A DNA stretch of 33,794 bases, from positions 1 through 33,794 of the forward strand of contig SCUK01000068.1 of assembly GCA_004297445.1 (NCBI GenBank), written 5' to 3'. The position numbers and the translations under genes are program-made. This DNA is from Anaerolineae bacterium (GTDB lineage Bacteria > Chloroflexota > Anaerolineae > Anaerolineales > UBA11579). The notes beneath the pieces are model-generated. The model worked only from the letters and a program-made list of their open reading frames with translations. It was not told the DNA's origin and ran no database searches. This document shows positions 1 to 6,119 of this stretch, in pieces; position 1 is the stretch's first letter; the number at the start of each line of letters is the position of its first letter.

Positions 1-71
1 CCTTGCGCCAATAGTCTCAAACCACGCGCTCTTACTTCGGCTAATTGTTCGGAAGTTCCTTTTTTTCTCAT
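1..71 (-). CDS. Partial probable IS transposase, N-terminus only
   Basis: An ATG on the reverse strand at 71 opens 23 codons that run off the left edge. The peptide begins MRKKGTSEQLAEVRARGLRL and continues LAQ. This Lys/Arg-rich start followed by an amphipathic helix resembles the first helix of the helix-turn-helix domain of IS630-like transposases, but 23 residues are too few to fix the family. A GGAGG lies one base upstream of the ATG, which is unusually close. An 8-bp inverted repeat (TTTTTGAA at 87-94, TTCAAAAA at 106-113) sits just upstream and could be part of an IS end. The alternative is an unrelated small regulator. Confidence 0.45.
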   Translation of the reverse strand, partial: MRKKGTSEQLAEVRARGLRLLAQ

Positions 72-139
72 GCCTCCATTATGCCATTTTTGAAGACTTT
101 CTATTTTCAAAAATCAGTAACTTTCGAATTTTGAATATT

Positions 140-161
140 GGAGTCGAGGCTTTAGCCGAGT
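140..161. repeat. Copy 1 of dispersed GGAGTCGAGGCTTTAGCCGAGT repeat
   Basis: These 22 bases recur identically at 5229-5250. This copy lies at the 3' end of the helicase gene, whose stop codon (152-154, reverse strand) and last codons K-L-G fall inside the repeat. It therefore seems to be a short dispersed element that supplied the current end of the reading frame. Confidence 0.7.
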
Positions 162-2686
162 TTCAACGCCCCCAGCATCGCCAGCGTCTCCGCTTTCCCG
201 CCCTCGCCCTGCTCGCCCCCCGGCCCCACGCACGATGGGCAGCCGTCGGCGCACTCACATCCCGCCACCAGTTCCCACGCCCGCAGCATCATCTCATCGT
301 GCAATTCGAATAGCCGCTCGCTGAAGCCAATGCCCGCCGGAATCTGGTCGTAAATCACCACCGTCGGCGCGCCGTCCGTGATCGGTGACGCCGGGTCGGA
401 ATGCACGCCCAAATCCGCCGTGTCGCACATCAGGAACAGCGGCGCCAGGTGTCCCAGCACATACGCCAGCCCGGAGAGTCCCGTCTTCACCTTCACCACC
501 GTCTCCGCCCGCCGGTGGCAGGAGGGGCACAGCGTGATGAGATTCTCCATCCGGTTGGCCTCCGCCGCGCTGCGGAACGCCCGGAACGGCGTCTTGTGAT
601 GCACATCGTGTACCCGCCCGCTTTCCTTCGCCCCGCACACCTGGCAGGTGTAGTTGTCCCGCGCCCGCACTTCGGTCGTGATGCGCTTCCAGTCCTTGCC
701 GTAATCGTTGATACTGCTGCGCCACACCCCCGCTTCGCGCAGCGCGTCCACCGTCGCTTCGTCCAGCGCCAGCCAGTAGCCGGTGGTCTGCAGTTCGCGC
801 ACCGGCATCTCCAGCGGCCCCATCCCCAGCCGCGCGTGCGTGTGCCACTCGATTTTCTGGTAGCCGGTCACCTGGCTGGTGATGCTCAACTCGCCGAAGC
901 CCGCCCGTGCGCCTTGCCGCGCTTCCTCTGTCTTCGTCTCCATCCGCCTCACTGTGCTTTCGCGGCTCGGCTCGGTGTAATAGTCCACCGCCGCCGGGCG
1001 CAGCCGCGCCACGTACTGCTCCAAATCCAGCGCCTCTACCACGTACTGCTGGCCCTCATGCAGGTACACCGCCTCCGGATGCACCAGCGCGTCGGCGCTG
1101 GCTTCGTCCACTTCGCCCACCACCCGCCAGCCGTCTTCCGTCTCGGCTTGCAACACGACCGTATTTGGCGACGCTGACCGCAGCGACAGGCTTTGCGCCG
1201 GGTATTCCGTCGCCATCCAGAACGACTTGCCCCCCGAGCGGTGGATTTCGCCGCCTTCTTCCATCACGTGCAGGTAGTCGTCCACCACCTCCGGCGGCAC
1301 GCGCCCGAACCCTTCGCCCGGCCCGAACGGCAGTTCAAACGCCGCGCAGCGTAAGTGCGCCAGCAATATCAACAGGTTATCCGGGTTAATCAACGCCTGC
1401 TCCGGCGATGCGCCGAAGAAGAAATCCGGATGCCGCGCCAGGAATTGGTCCAGCGGGTTGGCCGAGGTCACCAGCGTCGCCAGCGCAGGTTCTTCCGTGC
1501 GCCCGGCGCGCCCCGCCTGCTGCCACGTCGCCGCGATAGTGCCCGGATACCCCGCCAGCACCGCCGCTTCCATCCCGCCGATGTCAATCCCCAGTTCCAG
1601 CGCGTTTGTGCTCACCACCGCCCGTACCGTCCCCGCCCGCAGCCCGGCTTCGATCTCGCGCCGTTGCCGCGGCAGATACCCGGAGCGGTAGCCGCGCACC
1701 TGTTCGTTCCCCAGCCCGCTGGCTTCGCGCAAATAGTTCAGCATCACTTCCACCCCGCGCCGGGCGCGCCCGAACACGATGGTCTGCACGTCGTAGGCCA
1801 GCAGGTCGGCCGCCAGCCGCACGCTTTCCTGCAACACGCTGCGCCGGATGCCGAGGTCTTCGTTCACCACCGGCGGGTTGTAGATGACGAAATGCTTCGG
1901 GCCGCGCGGCGCGCCGTCTTCGTTCACCAGCGCCACTGTCTCCTCCACCAGCCCGCCCGCCAGTTCAATCGGATTCGCAATCGTCGCCGACGCCAGCAGG
2001 AACTGCGGCCGCGCCCCATAGAACGCCGCCACGCGCTTCAGCCGCCGCACCACGTTCGCCACATGCGACCCGAACACGCCGCGGTAGGTGTGGGCTTCGT
2101 CCAGCACCACGAACTCCAGCCGCGCGAAGAATTCCGCCCACTTGGGGTGGTGCGGCAGGATACCGGTATGCAGCATGTCCGGGTTGCTGATCAGGATGCG
2201 GGCGTTCTGCCGCACCGCCGGCCGCGCGCTCTGCGTTGTGTCCCCGTCATACGTCGCCGCTGGTATCCGCAGTTCTTCCGGCAACGCCGCGTTCAGTTGT
2301 GCCAGTTCGTCCTGCTGGTCCTGCGCCAATGCCTTGGTGGGGAACAGGTACAGCGCCCGGCTCTCCGGCAGGTGCATCAGCCGTTGCAGCACCGGCAGGT
2401 TGTAGGCCAGCGTCTTGCCGCTGGCCGTGCCGGTCACCACCACCACATGCTCGTTATTCGTCGCCCGCCGCCATGCCTGCGCCTGGTGCGTGTACAACTG
2501 GGTGATGCCCCGTGCCTGCAGCGCCGCCGCCAATGCCGGGTTCAGTTCCTCCGGCAGCGGCTCGCCCTGCGCTGCCCGCGCCGGAATCGTCTTCCACGCG
2601 GATACGTTACCCCCAACCGTTGGCTCGGCGCGCCACATCGCCAGCAGAGCGTTCAGTCGCGAAGGGATGGGGGAGAGTGGAGGCAC
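152..2686 (-). CDS. MrfA/YprA-like DEAH helicase with inserted HNH nuclease domain and DUF1998 end
   Basis: This 844-residue superfamily 2 helicase likely acts in DNA repair: MrfA of Bacillus is a 3'-5' helicase for mitomycin-type lesions. Visible motifs in order are an entry motif LYTHQAQAW (about 64), Walker A GTASGKT (about 85), DEAH (about 195), SAT (about 235), the motif V/VI run ELGIDIGG and QQAGRAGR, and a C-terminal Cys cluster GCECADGCPSC (about 810) typical of DUF1998. Between the accessory domain and this cluster, about residues 660-735, lies a complete HNH module: W, RD, CQVC, DVHHKTPF, N-LITLCPSCH. The protein is about 95 residues longer than MrfA as I remember it, which fits an insertion. 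The GTG at 2686 has no ribosome site. It lies 6 bases from a TAAAAT hexamer (2693-2698), so it may be leaderless; an internal ATG at 2638 (MWRAEPTVGG) is an alternative start. No MrfB-type exonuclease gene is adjacent. Confidence 0.9.
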   Translation of the reverse strand: MPPLSPIPSRLNALLAMWRAEPTVGGNVSAWKTIPARAAQGEPLPEELNPALAAALQARGITQLYTHQAQAWRRATNNEHVVVVTGTASGKTLAYNLPVLQRLMHLPESRALYLFPTKALAQDQQDELAQLNAALPEELRIPAATYDGDTTQSARPAVRQNARILISNPDMLHTGILPHHPKWAEFFARLEFVVLDEAHTYRGVFGSHVANVVRRLKRVAAFYGARPQFLLASATIANPIELAGGLVEETVALVNEDGAPRGPKHFVIYNPPVVNEDLGIRRSVLQESVRLAADLLAYDVQTIVFGRARRGVEVMLNYLREASGLGNEQVRGYRSGYLPRQRREIEAGLRAGTVRAVVSTNALELGIDIGGMEAAVLAGYPGTIAATWQQAGRAGRTEEPALATLVTSANPLDQFLARHPDFFFGASPEQALINPDNLLILLAHLRCAAFELPFGPGEGFGRVPPEVVDDYLHVMEEGGEIHRSGGKSFWMATEYPAQSLSLRSASPNTVVLQAETEDGWRVVGEVDEASADALVHPEAVYLHEGQQYVVEALDLEQYVARLRPAAVDYYTEPSRESTVRRMETKTEEARQGARAGFGELSITSQVTGYQKIEWHTHARLGMGPLEMPVRELQTTGYWLALDEATVDALREAGVWRSSINDYGKDWKRITTEVRARDNYTCQVCGAKESGRVHDVHHKTPFRAFRSAAEANRMENLITLCPSCHRRAETVVKVKTGLSGLAYVLGHLAPLFLMCDTADLGVHSDPASPITDGAPTVVIYDQIPAGIGFSERLFELHDEMMLRAWELVAGCECADGCPSCVGPGGEQGEGGKAETLAMLGALKLG

Positions 2687-2725
2687 CCCGCGATTTTATC
2701 GCGAAATCCGGACGGGTGTTCTATG

Positions 2726-2754
2726 TTGACTATTCGCCATGGATGAAGTAGATT
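2726..2754 (+). promoter_or_regulatory. Sigma-70-type promoter for the 2782 gene
   Basis: TTGACT (2726-2731) and TAGATT (2749-2754) are separated by 17 bases, giving 5/6 and 4/6 matches to consensus. The predicted transcript would start near 2761, about 20 bases before the ATG, and carry the GGGAGG ribosome site. Confidence 0.55.
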
Positions 2755-2781
2755 TGTCTGTAACTCTCTTGGGAGGCAACG

Positions 2782-3255
2782 ATGAGTGTTCAATTACCTG
2801 AATCCAGCAAAATCGTTAAGCAATACAAATACCAGTACTCATTGATGAACTCGCTTCTCTTGCTCCTGCTTCTAGGGGCTTATGCAATTTCCAACCTTTT
2901 GAGCTGGGCAGATGAGCCTGTTCTTGATAAGGTTATGGTAGCTTTCGCGTTGGTGGTAATCTTCTTTGCCTTGCAGATAACCCTTGCAAGTACCTATGGC
3001 AATCTAAAACTGTTTCTGACTGAAGAGGGGCTTTATTTACCTAACGTGCTGCTATGGGGAAAATATCGCTATCTCCCATTTGCCAACGTTGTGCGTGCAC
3101 GAGCAATTAACATGATGGGGAACGAAATGCTAGAGTTGCGCGATGGCTCTAAGAATTTCGTGGTTACAAACTCTTGGCTACCTGAAAAAGGTGCGTATCA
3201 GGAAATCGTAGAATATGTACTTGCTCGGGTTCCCGAGAGCGCAAGAACTGGCTAA
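2782..3255 (+). CDS. Small membrane protein with PH-like cytoplasmic domain, unknown function
   Basis: The 157-residue product is not recognised with confidence. Residues about 18-39 and 45-68 form two hydrophobic helices with a short loop between them. The rest is a soluble beta-rich stretch (GLYLPNVLLWGKYRYLPFANV ... RDGSKNFVVTN) that resembles a bacterial PH-like fold following a membrane anchor; this is a pattern judgement only. The start is well supported by GGGAGG seven bases before the ATG and by the promoter at 2726-2754. Base use is clearly more AT-rich than the neighbouring helicase, which suggests recent acquisition. The next gene begins three bases after the stop, so the two are probably co-transcribed. 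Confidence 0.75.
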   Translation: MSVQLPESSKIVKQYKYQYSLMNSLLLLLLLGAYAISNLLSWADEPVLDKVMVAFALVVIFFALQITLASTYGNLKLFLTEEGLYLPNVLLWGKYRYLPFANVVRARAINMMGNEMLELRDGSKNFVVTNSWLPEKGAYQEIVEYVLARVPESARTG

Positions 3256-3258
3256 AGT

Positions 3259-3939
3259 ATGCCCCATAAGAACGGTTTTTGCGAAGTAACATTCAAACTC
3301 AAGAGCCTTGCCCATCTCCTCATTACAATGTTTTTGTCGGAGCGATTCCTCCGTAACACCTATCTGCTTTTGCTCAGCTTCACAGTTCTCTTCTCTCTTT
3401 CTATGATTCTCGACGGAGTTTTTTCCGATAACTTGACTTGGGATGTTCTCGGTTTCTTGGGGTTGTTTCCGGCCTGGATTTCTTCAGCCATCATAATCAT
3501 GAGACTGTCAGTTGATTTTCTACGACGCCAAAGGGTACCCCTTATCATTCTCTTCGGGACCGTTCTTTCAATTGGCATGAATCAAACGATTGGAATGCAT
3601 TACTTTACAGCAGGAGCAATACTTGGAGCGCGACTTTCAGATACAGATCAGATTGTCGTTGAAGCGCGCGAATTGATGAAAACATGTGGGAGAGACCTTG
3701 ACTTCAATGAGAACGTAGCCGACTACTTGATAAGATGCCCAATAAGTAGCCGATTTCCTCCAGCAATCGCGAAACTGAATCCGATGGAACTTGAGATTTA
3801 TTCGGGCCTTGTTCTGATAAGGAAAAGAGGATTCGGGGATTGGGCCGGGTTTAGCGTTCGCAGCGAGGGAGAGGAGAGAGATTGTCAGCTATTTGTTACC
3901 GATGAAATATGCTGGGCGTGGGCTGGTGCCGACAACTAA
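3259..3939 (+). CDS. Unknown membrane protein with about three TM helices and a soluble C-terminal half
   Basis: The 226-residue product is not recognised. Hydrophobic helices lie at about 34-52, 62-83 and 92-122. A polar C-terminal half follows (about 125-226) with two Cys that could form a pair (MKTCGRDL and IRCPISS) and an acidic, Trp-containing tail. The ATG at 3259 follows the preceding stop by three bases and has no clear ribosome site, so translation may be coupled to the upstream gene. An internal ATG at 3328 (MFLSERFLRN) would remove only the N-terminal segment. Codon and base use match the AT-richer upstream gene, and the pair look like one acquired unit. Confidence 0.65.
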   Translation: MPHKNGFCEVTFKLKSLAHLLITMFLSERFLRNTYLLLLSFTVLFSLSMILDGVFSDNLTWDVLGFLGLFPAWISSAIIIMRLSVDFLRRQRVPLIILFGTVLSIGMNQTIGMHYFTAGAILGARLSDTDQIVVEARELMKTCGRDLDFNENVADYLIRCPISSRFPPAIAKLNPMELEIYSGLVLIRKRGFGDWAGFSVRSEGEERDCQLFVTDEICWAWAGADN

Positions 3940-3965
3940 TCCAGTAGCCTGATGGCATAGCTTTA

Positions 3966-4016
3966 ACCATATCTCAAATCGCCTGCAGACTTTTCGCCGC
4001 CACCTGCAACCGCAAG
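3966..4016 (-). pseudogene. Decayed 3' end of an XRE-family regulator like the gene at 4836-5129
   Basis: Bases 3968-4016 match the 3' end of the XRE gene at 4852-4900 at about 40 of 49 positions. Read on the reverse strand the fragment gives RLQVAAKSLQAI, stop, DMVK, against LLQVAADNPQAIWDVVK in the intact gene, with TGG (Trp) turned into TGA. Nothing recognisable of the HTH region remains. It looks like the remnant of a second, related regulator that once stood beside the 3259 gene. Confidence 0.6.
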
Positions 4017-4035
4017 GCGTCTAGGCGAGAGAGAT

Positions 4036-4062
4036 GGGGAGGCGGGGGGCAGGGGGATGGGG
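4036..4062 (+). other. G-quadruplex-type motif
   Basis: Four runs of four to six G (4036-4039, 4044-4049, 4052-4056, 4059-4062) are separated by loops of 4, 2 and 2 bases on the + strand. This meets the usual sequence rule for an intramolecular G-quadruplex. It lies about 95 bases upstream of the 4157 start within otherwise AT-rich DNA. Confidence 0.6.
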
Positions 4063-4156
4063 TTGCGGGCCATTATTACAAGCCTAAAGAGATTATTTCG
4101 TCTATTGAACAAATATTCTGTATATTCGATCAAGCCCGATTTTAGTGGGTAAAGTC

Positions 4157-4822
4157 ATGCAAAAATCCATAAAGCACAAATACCTCAAAGACCTAAGTAA
4201 GGCTATGGTAGGCTGCCTTCTTCTTCCTTTGTTCCATGCACCGAAATTGCTATTTCAACTCTTGCTTGTTTCATACGCTTATGTTTTCAATCGACATGAC
4301 ACACTTACTGCGAATCCAATAGATCACCTAAGTCGCGCAAGAAAGCTGCTGCAAGGACAACCTTCTCAAATACTGTATGCGGCATTAGAAGTGCGATTTG
4401 CTCTTGAGAGAATGGCGAATCGCGAATTGCTATTTACGGAAAAAGTAAGTAACCGTGTGCGAGATGATAACAATCCTGTCAAGAAGATAAAAGCCCTAAG
4501 GCGAGCTGACCAAGAAACTGCTTACGCTCACAACATTTACCTGATAGATCAAGATACTGGTACTCGCATCAGTTGGGGACAATACAAGCCACTTGATCAG
4601 CAAAAGACTGTCTATTTTCAGGGCCGACTTGGGAATCTCTTACATCCTAAAGAAGGGCTTAAGCTCGGAGTATGGAATGATTTCTGGTACAGCGAAAACC
4701 GCGCATTCTTGATTGAGGCAATTGACTATCTCTCTGGAGTGGCTAAAGATAACACACCATTCTTCGCATTCGAGAACATTGATCACATTGAAGTGATTCG
4801 AGATGATGTAGACTCTGGATAA
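4157..4822 (+). CDS. Unrecognised protein with N-terminal hydrophobic segment
   Basis: The 221-residue product is not recognised. An N-terminal basic stretch (KSIKHKYLKDLSKA) leads into a hydrophobic segment at about residues 17-45, which suggests a membrane anchor. The remainder is soluble and helical, with a central basic region (LFTEKVSNRVRDDNNPVKKIKALRR) and a C-terminal part rich in aromatic residues. The ATG at 4157 is chosen; a GTG at 4145 in the same frame would add four residues, and neither has a good ribosome site. The gene is AT-rich like its two upstream neighbours. Its stop lies 14 bases from the stop of the convergent XRE gene. Confidence 0.65.
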   Translation: MQKSIKHKYLKDLSKAMVGCLLLPLFHAPKLLFQLLLVSYAYVFNRHDTLTANPIDHLSRARKLLQGQPSQILYAALEVRFALERMANRELLFTEKVSNRVRDDNNPVKKIKALRRADQETAYAHNIYLIDQDTGTRISWGQYKPLDQQKTVYFQGRLGNLLHPKEGLKLGVWNDFWYSENRAFLIEAIDYLSGVAKDNTPFFAFENIDHIEVIRDDVDSG

Positions 4823-4835
4823 CGACCGACTATCG

Positions 4836-5129
4836 CTAACGCCCCTTCACCACATCCCAAATCGCCTGCGGGTTATCTGCCGCCACCTGCAACAGCACCC
4901 GCGCCGCGCCTTCCGGCGCGCGCCGGCCCTGTTCCCAATTCTGCAAGGTCTTCACGCTGACCCCCAGCAGCGTGGCAAACTCCGCCTGGGACAAATCAAA
5001 ACCCGCCCGGATTTTCTTCACATCCGGCGTTTTCAGATTAAACACGCGTGAGGCTTTCGCCTTGCCGCGCAGGATTTTCCCACCCTCACGCACACTGGCA
5101 ACCAATTCGTCAAACATATCTTCCTTCAT
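4836..5129 (-). CDS. XRE-family HTH regulator, antitoxin-like (NadS/HigA type), no toxin partner
   Basis: The 97-residue protein has the arrangement of NadS/HigA2-like antitoxins. A short N-terminal arm is followed by VKKIRAGFDLSQAEFATLLG, and then VSVKTLQNWEQGRRAPEGAA as the second half of the helix-turn-helix (about residues 36-80). The C-terminal helix is LLQVAADNPQAIWDVV. Such proteins normally sit beside a RelE/HigB-type toxin and repress the shared promoter. Here the flanks hold no toxin reading frame: upstream is the gene's own promoter (5153-5181), downstream a convergent unrelated gene. It is therefore an orphan regulator or the survivor of a broken toxin-antitoxin pair. A 15-base palindrome within the promoter (5157-5171) is a plausible self-binding site. 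GAGG lies ten bases before the ATG. Confidence 0.85.
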   Translation of the reverse strand: MKEDMFDELVASVREGGKILRGKAKASRVFNLKTPDVKKIRAGFDLSQAEFATLLGVSVKTLQNWEQGRRAPEGAARVLLQVAADNPQAIWDVVKGR

Positions 5130-5152
5130 TTGACTGCTACCTCTGATATCTC

Positions 5153-5181
5153 ACCATACGCCATTGGCGTACTCCTGTCAA
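5153..5181 (-). promoter_or_regulatory. Promoter of the XRE gene
   Basis: On the reverse strand TTGACA (5176-5181) and TATGGT (5153-5158) are spaced 17 bases apart. A transcript would begin near 5146, giving a leader of about 17 bases. The perfect -35 box shows the gene does not depend on an upstream partner gene for transcription. Confidence 0.7.
5157..5171. promoter_or_regulatory. Palindromic operator TACGCCA-T-TGGCGTA in the XRE promoter
   Basis: Perfect 7-bp arms around a central base lie between the -35 and -10 boxes and overlap the first two bases of the -10. This position is typical of autorepression by HTH antitoxins. Binding by the adjacent XRE protein is inferred. Confidence 0.6.
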
Positions 5182-5228
5182 GGATTGGTTCAAGCCGGTA
5201 GTGTCCATATTCACAGGCGCGCCACGGT

Positions 5229-5283
5229 GGAGTCGAGGCTTTAGCCGAGTAGACACCGTATTCTCCGCTAAAGCGTCGATTCC
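5229..5283. repeat. Dispersed hairpin repeat, copy 2 (full form)
   Basis: The left arm GGAGTCGAGGCTTTAGC (5229-5245) and right arm GCTAAAGCGTCGATTCC (5267-5283) are inverted with 15 of 17 positions matching, around a 21-base centre. The left arm plus five bases recurs exactly at 140-161. It resembles a REP- or MITE-like element. With 5182-5714 otherwise free of genes, it occupies the spacer between the XRE promoter and the VOC gene. Confidence 0.65.
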
Positions 5284-5450
5284 TGTCCCATCAGGATTTG
5301 ACACTACAGTCAGGCTCTTTACATTCCCGCCCGCGCGCCGCCCCGCCGCCGCCCCGCATGTTATCCTTAACCTGTGGGGAAAATCGTCAACCAGCCCGTC
5401 CTGCCGTTCCATGTCCCACTGAAGCCCCACGCGTCAAACGTTTTACAGGG

Positions 5451-5502
5451 AAGTGACAAAATTCTCAGATGGGGTGTAACTATGTCACTTAATTTGTCAC
5501 TT
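5451..5502. repeat. Inverted repeat AAGTGACAAA ... TTTGTCACTT with an extra TGTCACTT copy
   Basis: AAGTGACAAA (5451-5460) and TTTGTCACTT (5493-5502) are perfect 10-bp inverted arms. A further TGTCACTT (5483-5490) lies 12 bases upstream of the right-hand copy at 5495-5502. This arrangement suggests binding sites for a dimeric regulator or a hairpin in a leader. No coding frame crosses it convincingly. Confidence 0.55.
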
Positions 5503-5544
5503 CCGCGCGTCCCCAGGGACAAGCCCCTCTCCTTTGCGCCGCAC

Positions 5545-5621
5545 AGGGACGTCCGAGGGACACTCAAGGGACATGCCAGGGACACCGGATGGACAGCCCA
5601 GGGACATGAAAAGGACAATTT
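5545..5621 (+). repeat. Seven-unit array of 11-nt repeats with AGGGACA core
   Basis: Units start at 5545, 5556, 5567, 5578, 5589, 5600 and 5611, exactly 11 bases apart. Each is AGGGACA (one mismatch in units 1, 5 and 7) followed by four variable bases. An eighth core lies at 5515-5521, and two inverted cores, TGTCCAT (5641-5647) and TGTCCCT (5653-5659), lie downstream. Eleven is not a multiple of three, so the array is not a protein repeat. The spacing is close to one DNA turn. The variable tails argue for protein binding to a conserved core rather than recent slippage. Confidence 0.8.
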
Positions 5622-5678
5622 TCAAGTGGGGGGTGTCGCGTGTCCATCGAAATGTCCCTCCCTCGCCGCGAATTCCGC

Positions 5679-5684
5679 TACAAT
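5679..5684 (+). promoter_or_regulatory. Possible -10 box (TACAAT) of the VOC operon
   Basis: TACAAT stands 30 bases before the ATG at 5715. No -35 consensus exists at the right distance; instead the inverted core TGTCCCT (5653-5659) occupies that place. This suggests an activator-dependent promoter, which is inference. Confidence 0.4.
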
Positions 5685-5714
5685 TCCCGGAACCCCGCAC
5701 CGAAAGGATCCCCC

Positions 5715-6119
5715 ATGGCCGCCCCTGTACTTGAACTGCGCGTCGCCCTCACCACCGCAGACTACGACCGCCTCGTCCGCTTCTACACCACCGGCCTCGG
5801 CCTCGAACCCGCCGCCATCTGGAACAACGACGGCGGCCGCGCCCTCATGCTGGACCTCGGCCGCGCCACGCTCGAACTCTTCGACGAGCGCCAGGCCGAA
5901 GTGATTGACACCCTCGAAGCCGGCGCCCGCGTCAGCGGCCCGGTACGCTTCGCCCTGCAAGTCCCGGACGTCCGCGCCGCCATTGACCGCCTCGTAGAAC
6001 ACGGCGCAACCCTCGTCCACGAACCCGTCCTCACCCCCTGGGGCGACCTCAACGCCCGCGTCGCCGACCCTGACGGCATGCAGGTCACCCTCTACCAGCC
6101 CGGAGCCTCCCATGACTGA
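5715..6119 (+). CDS. VOC superfamily (glyoxalase/bleomycin-resistance-like) protein
   Basis: The 134-residue product has the single-module layout of the vicinal-oxygen-chelate fold: an opening strand ELRVALTTADYDRLVRFYTTGLGLEP, then RALMLDLGRATLELFD, a second half VRFALQVPDVRAAIDRLVEHGATLVHEP, and a closing VADPDGMQVTLYQP. A metal site is not obvious; the usual first-strand His is absent, and Glu64 (LELFD) and the late strand may contribute. Function is thus limited to small-molecule binding or modification. The ATG at 5715 is preceded by AAAGGA. Frames opening further upstream run through the non-coding repeat array and are not used. The stop overlaps the next gene's ATG (ATGACTGA), so the pair is translationally coupled. 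Confidence 0.85.
   Translation: MAAPVLELRVALTTADYDRLVRFYTTGLGLEPAAIWNNDGGRALMLDLGRATLELFDERQAEVIDTLEAGARVSGPVRFALQVPDVRAAIDRLVEHGATLVHEPVLTPWGDLNARVADPDGMQVTLYQPGASHD

Noticed and set aside
1355-2746. Long + strand open frame opposite the helicase
   Set aside because: It is antisense to a well-supported helicase, is rich in Arg, Gln and His with no domain, and arises from the strong third-position GC bias.
5137-5430. Reverse frame upstream of the XRE gene as a toxin partner
   Set aside because: It has the same length as the XRE gene but runs through the hairpin repeat and the XRE promoter, and shows no RelE/HigB-like pattern.
5545-5621. CRISPR array
   Set aside because: Units are 11 bases with 4-base variable parts, far below repeat and spacer lengths, and no cas gene is present.
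5640-5714. Upstream start for the VOC protein
   Set aside because: The extra 25 residues would come from the TGTCC repeats and have no family match; the ATG at 5715 has a ribosome site and fits the domain start.
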